Source: Steroidobacter gossypii
GTDB taxonomy: Bacteria > Pseudomonadota > Gammaproteobacteria > Steroidobacterales > Steroidobacteraceae
Direction: 5' to 3'
DNA length: 64,000 nt
Assembly (NCBI RefSeq): GCF_016801985.1
Contig: NZ_JAEVLS010000002.1
Span: 248,001 to 312,000 of the forward strand
Shown here: piece by piece, positions 27,361 through 35,217 of the stretch
Layout of the letters: the number at the start of each line of letters is the position of its first letter
How positions within the stretch are numbered: position 1 is the stretch's first letter
Made by a program: the position numbers and the translations under genes
Notes under the pieces: model-generated
Databases searched by the model: none
What the model was told of the DNA's origin: nothing
What the model saw: the letters and a program-made list of their open reading frames with translations, nothing else

Positions 27361-30300
27361 ATGAATCGGTACAAGAACGTCCTGCTGGCCAGTGCTGTTG
27401 CCGCCGCGTTGGCCGCAGCCCCTCAAGCCAATGCGCAATCGCGCCATTTCGAAGTGCCCGCCCAGTCCGCGGTCACGGCGATCCCCGAGTTGGCCCGACA
27501 AGCACAAGTGCAAATCATCGCGCCGGCCGGCTCGCTCGAAGGCATCAGTACGCCGGCGATCGCTGGCGAGATGGATGCGCGCGAGGCGCTGCGCATGTTG
27601 CTGGCGGGAACCGACCTGACGATCCAGTCGGACGAAGGCAACGTTATTTTGCTGCAGCGAGTGGGCGGCGGATCCGGGCGGCCGCGGTCCGAACAAACTG
27701 TGGGCACCGGCGGTGTGCGCGGTCGCGTTCTCAACACTGCAACCGGCGAGTACGTGCGCAATGCCGAGATTCGTGTCGAAGGCACGACGATCGTCACTTA
27801 TTCCGAGGACGGCGGCAATTTCCGTCTCAACGGCGTGCCGGCGGGCGATGTCACGGTCGTCGTGAGATACACGGGACTGCAGGAGGCAAGGACACCGACG
27901 ACCGTCGTCGCGAATCAGGTCGTGACGCTGGACGTTCAATTGCAAGTGCCGTCCTATGGCGCCGTGAGCGTCGATGCGACTGGCATCGACATGGTAACTG
28001 TCACCGCGCGTCGTGAAGGGCAGGCGAGCGCGATCATGGAGCGCCGCGCCGCCATGAATGCGAAGAACGTGGTCGCCGCCGACAACTACGGCGTGCTCAC
28101 CATGGGCGATGTGGGCGAGTTCATGAAGTCCATGCCCGGCATCTCGCTCGACTACACCGAGGTGGATGCCACTGCCGTGCGCATCGGCGGCCTCGATCCG
28201 AAATATTCCACCTTCACGGTGGACGGCGCCCGCATGGCCACCGCCACCTCCAACAACAACGATGGCCGTCAGAACTCGTTCGAGCAGATGTCCATCACGG
28301 GCATCGAGGCCATCGAGCTCAACAACACGCTCACGGCGCGCATGGACGCCGACTCGCCGGGCGGTCAGATCAACTTGCGCAGCAAGTATGCTTTCGATCG
28401 CACCGATCGTGAGGTGGTGTTCCAGCTCGGCGCCGTGGGCACCTCCGATTCGGAAACCTCGCGCATCTATTTTCCGGACGACAAGAAACATTCGACGATC
28501 TACCCGTCCGCCCAGTTCGGCTATGGCGATGTGTTCATGGACGGCCGGCTGGGCGTCGCGTTCAACACCAGCTACAACGCCAACTACGTGCAGCAGGACC
28601 GCATTCAGACGGATTGGTCGTATCTGCCCGACGGGCGCGTGATGCCGTATCGCGTGATGTGGCGTCCCGGACCGAAAATGACCAGCCGCTTCGCCGCCAA
28701 TCTGAGCACCGACTATCAGCTCACCGACGAGTGGGTGCTGTCTTGGCGCAGCACCTACTCGTTCTACGACGTCGAGTATTTCAACCAATACTCGTTCCTG
28801 TACTTCGGCACCACCACGAGATCGTACGCCACGCCGGATTCCACGCCCACTCACATCGTGGTGAATCCCGACGGCACCAACACCAGATTCCGTACGGAAT
28901 ACTCGCATCGCTACGCCGGCACGCCGACTTACACGATTGCGCCGAAGCTGGAGTTCAAGGGCGACACCCTGGAAGCGACGTTCCGCCCGAGCTACTCGCG
29001 CTCCGAATTCAACTTCCGCGACACCAGCAAAGGCTTCTTTCAGCGCACCGACAGCTGGCTCACCGGCATCGGCTTCACGCTCGATCGTCCATCGACCACG
29101 TCCAACGCGTGGAACATCACGCAGACCGCCGGCCGCGACTGGAGCGATCCGCGCAACTTCAACCTCGACGCGGACATCGGCAACAACATCCGCACCGCGG
29201 AGTCCGACGCCATCAACGAGCAGTACGGCCTCAATCTCGACCTGAAGAAGCACGTCGACATCGCCGCTCTGCCAGTCACGTTGATGGGCGGCCTGGGCAG
29301 CCGCAAGAACGAATGGAGCACCACGGAAGGCTCCTGGCAGCAGTTCCAGTATGTCGGCCCGAACGGCGATCTGACCCAGCGGGATCCCGCCGCCGTCATT
29401 CCCTGGACGCAGCACTATGACTTCGCGATCCTCGGCTTCAACGCCGGCAACATGAACGCGCAGAACTGGCGCGCCGACAGCAACTATGCCGTCTATGACA
29501 TCTACAAATCGCACCCCGAGTACTTCGTCCCCGACACCGTCGGCAACCTGAAGCGCAGGCTCGACAACAACAAGCGCATCGAGGAAGAGATCGAGGCTGC
29601 ATACATCGAGGCCGAGACACGCGTCGGTGACGCTCGCTTCGATCTGGGCCTGCGCTACGAAAAGACCAGGACGGCCGCGCGGATCGCGAACATTCGGCCG
29701 GCGAGCGAGGTGGCAGCGGCCGGTCTGTCCACCAGCACCGTCGAAGGCCTGCTGTACCAATACAACAACGGCGTGTATTCGACCCGCCACGGCGAATACG
29801 ACAACTGGTTCCTGAGCGGCGGCGTGAAGTACGACTTCACCGACCGCCTGGTGGGTCAGCTCGCCTTCAGCGAAGCCATCCTTCGTCCCGATTATGGCAA
29901 CCTGGGCGGTGTGGTCTCGGTGAACGAGGACACGCAGGTCGTGACCGTGCCGAACCCGGAGCTGAAGCCGGAGGAGTCCACCAAGTATTTCGCCAGCCTG
30001 CAATATTTCCTCGAGCCCTCCGGCCTGGTCGGGCTGTCGTACTACCGGCTCGATATGAAGGACATGCAGGTGACCGGGCTGTCGGTCAATCCTGGCGATG
30101 TCGGCTTCGATCCCGAGGAATATCTGGGCTACACCTTCCGCAGCGCTCGGAACGTTCCGGGGACCAGCACCAACGAAGGTCTGACCTTCGAGTACAGTCA
30201 GCAGCTCACCTTCCTGCCGGGCGCCTTCAAGGGCTTGAGCGTGTTCGGCTCGATCACTCGGATCGAAACCGACGGCGAACGCGTGAAAACGCCCGAACGG

Positions 30301-30615
30301 TCGGCCAACTGGGGTCTGGGTTACAGCTACGGGCCGTTCGATGTCAGGATCAACGGCAATTATCAGTCGAAGTATCGGGTCAGCGCCCTGGGCAACACGC
30401 CGACGACCGCCAACAACGGCATCCTGTATCACACCTCTCGCGACCTCTGGAACATCAGCGCGAGTTATCAGTACAGCGACAACGTCGAGGTGCAACTCGC
30501 GGGCCGCAACATCTTCAACGAGCCCGACATCATCTACTCCAACATCGAGAGCCGGGTGCAGCAGTACACCGTCTATGGCTCGATGTGGAACTTCGGGGTG
30601 AAGGTGACCTTCTGA
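27361..30615 (+). CDS. TonB-dependent receptor with STN signalling domain
   Basis: 1084 residues. Signal peptide to about residue 26 (PQANAQ); STN (secretin/TonB N-terminus) domain about 30-100, the part that contacts FecR; a carboxypeptidase-regulatory-like beta domain about 120-205 (GVRGRVLNTATGEYVRNAEI); plug about 215-350 (VAADNYGVLTMGDVGEFMKSM); then a 22-strand-type barrel ending GSMWNFGVKVTF. With the preceding sigma and FecR genes it forms a cell-surface signalling unit. The downstream genes hint at an organic-phosphate ligand. A TTG two codons upstream could also start translation. A 1062-codon antisense frame is a shadow. Confidence 0.92.
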   Translation: MNRYKNVLLASAVAAALAAAPQANAQSRHFEVPAQSAVTAIPELARQAQVQIIAPAGSLEGISTPAIAGEMDAREALRMLLAGTDLTIQSDEGNVILLQRVGGGSGRPRSEQTVGTGGVRGRVLNTATGEYVRNAEIRVEGTTIVTYSEDGGNFRLNGVPAGDVTVVVRYTGLQEARTPTTVVANQVVTLDVQLQVPSYGAVSVDATGIDMVTVTARREGQASAIMERRAAMNAKNVVAADNYGVLTMGDVGEFMKSMPGISLDYTEVDATAVRIGGLDPKYSTFTVDGARMATATSNNNDGRQNSFEQMSITGIEAIELNNTLTARMDADSPGGQINLRSKYAFDRTDREVVFQLGAVGTSDSETSRIYFPDDKKHSTIYPSAQFGYGDVFMDGRLGVAFNTSYNANYVQQDRIQTDWSYLPDGRVMPYRVMWRPGPKMTSRFAANLSTDYQLTDEWVLSWRSTYSFYDVEYFNQYSFLYFGTTTRSYATPDSTPTHIVVNPDGTNTRFRTEYSHRYAGTPTYTIAPKLEFKGDTLEATFRPSYSRSEFNFRDTSKGFFQRTDSWLTGIGFTLDRPSTTSNAWNITQTAGRDWSDPRNFNLDADIGNNIRTAESDAINEQYGLNLDLKKHVDIAALPVTLMGGLGSRKNEWSTTEGSWQQFQYVGPNGDLTQRDPAAVIPWTQHYDFAILGFNAGNMNAQNWRADSNYAVYDIYKSHPEYFVPDTVGNLKRRLDNNKRIEEEIEAAYIEAETRVGDARFDLGLRYEKTRTAARIANIRPASEVAAAGLSTSTVEGLLYQYNNGVYSTRHGEYDNWFLSGGVKYDFTDRLVGQLAFSEAILRPDYGNLGGVVSVNEDTQVVTVPNPELKPEESTKYFASLQYFLEPSGLVGLSYYRLDMKDMQVTGLSVNPGDVGFDPEEYLGYTFRSARNVPGTSTNEGLTFEYSQQLTFLPGAFKGLSVFGSITRIETDGERVKTPERSANWGLGYSYGPFDVRINGNYQSKYRVSALGNTPTTANNGILYHTSRDLWNISASYQYSDNVEVQLAGRNIFNEPDIIYSNIESRVQQYTVYGSMWNFGVKVTF

Positions 30616-31748
30616 TGATGCGTACTTTGGCTGCGCTGGCCGCGCTGCTCATCTGCAATTCCGTGGCGACGGCTGAGCCCGTCGCCACGGCTTCCTCGGC
30701 ACGGTTGCCGCTCACTCAGAACGGCGGCACCTGGAATTCCGGGCACGTGCAAGGCATCGCCGTGGACGTGCAAGGCGGCTACATCTATTACTCGTTCACC
30801 AACCTGCTGGCGAAGTACGACTTCAGCGGCAAGTTGATCGGCACCGTGGTGGGCTGGAGCGGACACCTCGGCGATCTCGATTTCAATCCCGGCGACGGCA
30901 AGGTGTATGGCTCGCTCGAATACGGCAAGCAGAACGCCTTCTACATTGCCGTGATCGATGGCAGCCGGCTCGACCGAGTCGGCATCGAAGCGACCGGTAC
31001 GGACATTTTTCGCACCGTCTACCTGCCGGAAGTCGCCAAGGACTTCACCGCCGACGTGAACGGCGACGGCAAGTTCGATGGCAACGTGGATCATCGTTAT
31101 GGGTGTTCCGGCATCGATGGCGTCGGCTTCGGTCCTGCATTCGGCCGCAGCGATGGCCCGCGCTATCTCACAGTTGGCTATGGCGTTTACGGCGACACCG
31201 AGCGCAACGACAACGATCATCAAGTGCTGCTGCAGTATGACGTGAGCGACTGGAGCAAGTACGCGAAACCGCTCGATGAAGCCAATCTACACCGCGGCGG
31301 CCCGGATACGCTCGCAGGCAAGTATTTCGTGCGCACCGGCAACACCACCTGGGGCGTGCAGAACCTTTCCTATGACGATTCGTTGCAGCGTTGGTTCCTG
31401 GGCGTCTACCGAGGCAAGAAACCGAGTTTTCCGAACTATTTGCTGTTTGCGGTCGATGCGCGGAGCCAGCCGACGTGGCGCGAGCTCGTTGGCGTGCCGG
31501 CCGCCGACGCCAAAGGTTGGGAACGAGGCAAGGTGCTCGAGCTGGCGGATGATGGCTTGCGCGATGCTGCCACAGGTGTGCGAGGCTGGAATCAAAAGGG
31601 CGATGTTGGCTTCCAGCCGGTCGGCGGCGGATTGTTTTATCTCTCGCAGAACTCGGGTAGCAAAGGCGCGCAGACCGCGGATCTGATTTTGATGCGATGG
31701 ACGGGCGATGCGCACCAGCCGTTCGCTCCAGTAAAGGAACGGCCATGA
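30615..31748 (+). CDS. Secreted protein of unknown function between receptor and PhoD
   Basis: 377 residues with a signal peptide (LAALLICNSVATAEP). Short repeated stretches such as VQGIAVDVQGGYIYYSFTNLLAKYD and LGDLDFNPGDGKVYGSLEYG resemble blades of a beta-propeller, and DFTADVNGDGKFDGNVD looks like a calcium loop. No catalytic motif is recognised. The first ATG overlaps the receptor stop by one base (TGATG), and the stop overlaps the phosphatase start by 4 bp, so it is translationally tied to both. It may bind or process the ligand that the receptor imports. Confidence 0.8.
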   Translation: MMRTLAALAALLICNSVATAEPVATASSARLPLTQNGGTWNSGHVQGIAVDVQGGYIYYSFTNLLAKYDFSGKLIGTVVGWSGHLGDLDFNPGDGKVYGSLEYGKQNAFYIAVIDGSRLDRVGIEATGTDIFRTVYLPEVAKDFTADVNGDGKFDGNVDHRYGCSGIDGVGFGPAFGRSDGPRYLTVGYGVYGDTERNDNDHQVLLQYDVSDWSKYAKPLDEANLHRGGPDTLAGKYFVRTGNTTWGVQNLSYDDSLQRWFLGVYRGKKPSFPNYLLFAVDARSQPTWRELVGVPAADAKGWERGKVLELADDGLRDAATGVRGWNQKGDVGFQPVGGGLFYLSQNSGSKGAQTADLILMRWTGDAHQPFAPVKERP

Positions 31749-33388
31749 CAATGAACATCGACCGCCGGCGCCTCGTCCTTGGGGGAGCGCTGGGTTTGGG
31801 GGCGTTGGCGCTTCCTATCGGCCGCAGCCTTGCGTCCGCGATCATGAGCGCTCGGGGTTTCACCCACAATGTTGCGAGTGGCGAGCCAAGCTCCGATCGT
31901 ATGTTGCTGTGGACGCGCTATGTACCGTCCGCGAGTGTCGATGAAATCAGATTGGATGCGGAGCTTGCGCTCGATCCGGAATTTACTCGCGTGGTCTCAG
32001 GCGGCAGTCTGCGCACCGGCGCATATCGCGACTGGACGGCCAAGTTGACTGTCGACGGTCTGCAGCCAGGCACGACTTACTGGTATCGCTTCATTGCGCC
32101 GGACGGCAGCAAATCCCCGGTTGGGCGAACCCGGACGTTGCCGGTTGGCGCGGTCGATCGCTTCGGGCTGGGTTTGTTCTCCTGCTCCAACTTGCCGGTG
32201 GGCTGGTTCAACGCCTATGCGCACGCGGCGGCTCGCGACGATCTCGACTTGTGGTTGCACGTCGGCGATTACATCTACGAGTACGGCATCGGTTCGTACC
32301 AGGAGCAGGATCGAGTTGCGGATCGTGAGGTCCTGCCGGCGCACGATCATGAGATGGTCAGCCTGCTCGACTATCGCCTGAGGTTTGCCTGCTATCGGGC
32401 GGATCCGGACCTGCAGAAGCTGCATCAGCGGGCGCCCATGGTGGCGTTGTGGGACGACCACGAGATCACCAACGACAGTTGGCAGGGCGGGGCGCAGAAT
32501 CACCAGTCGAAAACCGAAGGCGATTGGAACGCACGTCGGGCGGCTGCGATGCAGGCCTACCGTGAATGGATGCCGGTTTCCGAAGATCCATGGAAGGCTT
32601 ACCAGATCGGCTCGCTCGCCACTTTGTATCGTACCGAGTCACGCCTGTTGGCTCGCACGCGGCCGATCTATGCGGAGCTGGCGAAGGCTCACGAAGCGAG
32701 CGATCCCGATGCCGCTCTGCGCGCCTTACGCGACGGCGCCTGGCGCGATCCAACGGCGACCATGCTTGGTTCCGATCAAGATGCCTGGCTTGCACACGAG
32801 TTGAAGCGCAATGCCGCTGCTTCGGTCTGGCAGCTGGTGGGCATGGGAACGATCATGGGTCGCACCCTGATGCCCGAAGCGTCGCTCGACTGGCTGCGGC
32901 CCGGAACGAGCGACAAAGTCGTCAAGAAGTTCAAGAACGACGTGCGCGGCTCCAAGCTCGGCGTGCCGATGTGGATGGATCGATGGGACGGCTATCCAGT
33001 CGCTCGTTCACGCCTGCTGAAGGCTGCGCAACGCGCTGATGCGGATCTGGTGATGTTGTCGGGCGACAGTCACAACGCCTGGGCGTACTCGCTGCTGGAA
33101 GACGGTCAGCCTGCCGGCGTCGAGTTCGCCGGGCATAGTGTCACGTCGCCTGGCATGGAAGGTGGATTTTCGGCCGATCCCAAAGACGTGGCTCGCACCT
33201 TCATCGCCACGAATCCTGAGCTGGCATGGGCCGATACCAGTCAGCGCGGCTACATGATGATCGACATCACTGCGCAGCGTGTGACCGGCGAGTGGCTGTT
33301 CATGCGAACCGTCCGATCACGCAGCACTGCGTTGACGGGCTCGCATCGATTGTCGGCAGAGCGCGGGCGGCGCAAGTTCTCGGTTTGA
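31745..33388 (+). CDS. phoD: PhoD-family alkaline phosphatase/phosphodiesterase, Tat exported
   Basis: 547 residues. The N-terminus DRRRLVLGGALGLGALAL is a twin-arginine signal. PhoD motifs follow in order: ASGEPSSDRMLLWTRY, GLFSCSNLPVGWFNAY, LWLHVGDYIYEYG, VALWDDHEITNDSW and LVMLSGDSHNAWAYS, the Fe/Ca metal-ligand blocks. It releases phosphate from mono- and diesters in the periplasm or outside. The start ATG overlaps the preceding stop by 4 bp. The gene ends the sigma-FecR-receptor-secreted protein series, pointing to phosphate-ester scavenging under surface signalling. Confidence 0.92.
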   Translation: MTMNIDRRRLVLGGALGLGALALPIGRSLASAIMSARGFTHNVASGEPSSDRMLLWTRYVPSASVDEIRLDAELALDPEFTRVVSGGSLRTGAYRDWTAKLTVDGLQPGTTYWYRFIAPDGSKSPVGRTRTLPVGAVDRFGLGLFSCSNLPVGWFNAYAHAAARDDLDLWLHVGDYIYEYGIGSYQEQDRVADREVLPAHDHEMVSLLDYRLRFACYRADPDLQKLHQRAPMVALWDDHEITNDSWQGGAQNHQSKTEGDWNARRAAAMQAYREWMPVSEDPWKAYQIGSLATLYRTESRLLARTRPIYAELAKAHEASDPDAALRALRDGAWRDPTATMLGSDQDAWLAHELKRNAAASVWQLVGMGTIMGRTLMPEASLDWLRPGTSDKVVKKFKNDVRGSKLGVPMWMDRWDGYPVARSRLLKAAQRADADLVMLSGDSHNAWAYSLLEDGQPAGVEFAGHSVTSPGMEGGFSADPKDVARTFIATNPELAWADTSQRGYMMIDITAQRVTGEWLFMRTVRSRSTALTGSHRLSAERGRRKFSV

Positions 33389-33409
33389 TATCGGGGCCGT
33401 GGTAGGCTT

Positions 33410-33438
33410 CCCTGCGGATGTAAGTGCAGTCCGCAGGG
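33410..33438 (+). terminator. Hairpin after the PhoD gene
   Basis: CCCTGCGGA and TCCGCAGGG pair perfectly over 9 bp with an 11-nt loop, 22 nt after the phosphatase stop and ending 6 nt before the next ATG. It could end the phosphatase transcript or mask the next ribosome site. Confidence 0.5.
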
Positions 33439-33443
33439 CGGCC

Positions 33444-34289
33444 ATGGCCAAGAACAAGGACATCAGTCAAGCGGTGCGTGAAATCTGCCTCTGGTTTCCG
33501 GAAACCGAAGAGGTGATGTCGCACGGTTCACCCGATTTTCGGGTGAAAGGCAAAACATTCGCCACCTATGCGATCAATCATCACGGCGACGGTCGCGTTG
33601 CGTTATGGCTGAATGCGCCTCGAGGCGCGCAAGCACACTATGTGCAAGAGGAGCCGAAGCATTTCTTCGTGCCGCCTTACGTCGGCCCTCGCGGCTGGCT
33701 GGGTGTGAACCTCGACAAAGGCATTTCCTGGAAGGCGGTCGCTCGGTTGGTTCGCGAGGCCTATGAGAAAGTGGCGCCTCCTGCGTTGACGAGGTCGTTG
33801 GGCAAGACCATCGAAATCACACCGCCTACCGCCAAGCTCAAGCCTGAAGACATCGATCCGCTGCAATCGAAGCGCGCCCAGACCGTGCTCGAGGAGCTGC
33901 GCGCGATCTGTTTGTCTCTTCCCGAGACGAGCGAGAGCAAACAGTTTGGCAACCCGGTGTGGCGTGCGGGCAAGAAGGTGTTTGCGCAAGCCTACTGCTA
34001 TCGAAGCGATCTCAAGCTGACGCTGGCGTTCTGGGTGGGCGTCGATCAGCAGGCGCTATTGATTCGCGACCAGCACTTCAGCATCCCACCCTACATCGGG
34101 CACAATGGCTGGATCGCGCTCGATGTCACCAAGGATGCGAACTGGCGCGAGATTCGTTCGCTGGCGCTGTTCAGTTATCGACACTTCGCGCTGGCTCGGA
34201 TGTTGAAGGTGCTGGACGCAGGCGGAGAGCCGGCTGGCGCCGCGTTGAAGAAAACGGCGGGGAGGGCCAGGAAAAAGGCCGCTCGCTGA
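33444..34289 (+). CDS. Tandem MmcQ/YjbR-like protein
   Basis: 281 residues made of two copies of the MmcQ/YjbR fold. Copy 1 (about 1-120) carries EICLWFPETEEVMSHGSPDFRVKGKTFATYA and copy 2 (about 145-265) carries AICLSLPETSESKQFGNPVWRAGKKVFA; both end with a PPYVGPRGWLGV or PPYIGHNGWIAL block. The C-terminus is lysine/alanine-rich (KKTAGRARKKAAR). Single-copy members are presumed DNA-binding by structure, with no proven role. The start ATG is in frame 15 codons inside the open frame. Confidence 0.8.
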   Translation: MAKNKDISQAVREICLWFPETEEVMSHGSPDFRVKGKTFATYAINHHGDGRVALWLNAPRGAQAHYVQEEPKHFFVPPYVGPRGWLGVNLDKGISWKAVARLVREAYEKVAPPALTRSLGKTIEITPPTAKLKPEDIDPLQSKRAQTVLEELRAICLSLPETSESKQFGNPVWRAGKKVFAQAYCYRSDLKLTLAFWVGVDQQALLIRDQHFSIPPYIGHNGWIALDVTKDANWREIRSLALFSYRHFALARMLKVLDAGGEPAGAALKKTAGRARKKAAR

Positions 34290-34307
34290 AGTTCAAGGAG
34301 TCCGGCA

Positions 34308-35198
34308 ATGGAAACAACGAGCCCTGCGCGTCGCGAAACCTTCGACATAGAAGGCTGCAAGATTTCCTGCCTCGTCGCCGGCCAGCGCGACAGCCCCGCG
34401 GTCCTACTGCTGCATGGTTTCCCCAGCTCGGCGCAGACGTTCAGAAAGGTCATTCCCCGCCTGGCCGACGCAAGTTTTGCAGTCGCGCCCGACCTGCCGG
34501 GCTTCGGCCAATCGGACGTCATCGCGGATGCCACTTTCGGCCGTATCGCCGACTTGATGGAAGCTTCACTGGCCAGGCTCGGCGTCGAGCGCACCTATCT
34601 ATATGTACACGACTTCGGCGCACCCGTCGCACTCGAACTGGCGATGCGCGATCCGAGCCGTGTACTGGGCCTGATCATTCAAAATGCCAACGCTCATCGC
34701 ACCGGCTTCAGCCCCCAATGGCAGGACACCATCAACTTCTGGAACAACCCTTCCCGGGAAACCGAACGCGCCGCCACCGCGCACCTCACATTCGAAGGCG
34801 TGCGAGATCAATACATCGGCGGAATCCCGGAGGACGTGGCCTCGCGCGTGACCGATCAATACTGGATCGAAGACTGGCGCACAATGAACCAGCCCGGCCA
34901 TCTCGAACTGAACCGCGCCCTGGTCGCCGACTACGGCCGCTACGCAGCCCGATTCGAGCAAATCGGCGAGTACCTCCGCGAGCATCAACCTCCTGCACTC
35001 ATGCTCTGGGGAAGACACGACATTTTCTTCGACATCGCCGAAGTCCTGTCCTGGATCCAGGACCTGCCGCGCATGGAAGCCCACGTCCTCGACGGTCCCC
35101 ATCTTCTTCTCGAGACCCACGCCGGGGTTTGCGCCGAGCTGATCGTGGATTTCATCTCGCAGAATGCGCTGGCGCAGGGCTCGGCGGGCGTCACATGA
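34308..35198 (+). CDS. Alpha/beta hydrolase, epoxide hydrolase/haloalkane dehalogenase-like
   Basis: 296 residues. HGFPSSAQTFRKV supplies the oxyanion hole (HGFP), the nucleophile is D102 in YVHDFGAPVA (aspartate, as in epoxide hydrolases and dehalogenases), and the later acid and base lie in GRHDIFFD and DGPHLLLETH. No signal peptide, so it is cytoplasmic. It lies 18 bp after the YjbR-like gene and is probably cotranscribed with it. Substrate unknown. Confidence 0.85.
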   Translation: METTSPARRETFDIEGCKISCLVAGQRDSPAVLLLHGFPSSAQTFRKVIPRLADASFAVAPDLPGFGQSDVIADATFGRIADLMEASLARLGVERTYLYVHDFGAPVALELAMRDPSRVLGLIIQNANAHRTGFSPQWQDTINFWNNPSRETERAATAHLTFEGVRDQYIGGIPEDVASRVTDQYWIEDWRTMNQPGHLELNRALVADYGRYAARFEQIGEYLREHQPPALMLWGRHDIFFDIAEVLSWIQDLPRMEAHVLDGPHLLLETHAGVCAELIVDFISQNALAQGSAGVT

Positions 35199-35210
35199 AC
35201 GCCCGCCGAG
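35180..35210. terminator. Two-way terminator hairpin spanning the hydrolase stop codon
   Basis: CTCGGCGGGCGT and ACGCCCGCCGAG form a perfect 12-bp stem with a 7-nt loop that contains the hydrolase TGA. The convergent gene on the minus strand ends 7 bp away, so one hairpin can serve both. Confidence 0.65.
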
Positions 35211-35217
35211 TTCGAGC

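Noticed and set aside
27307-30495. 1062-codon open frame on the minus strand
   Set aside because: It lies exactly antisense to the STN TonB receptor, which has clear domains. The antisense product is a His/Val/Gly-rich shadow typical of GC-rich genes.
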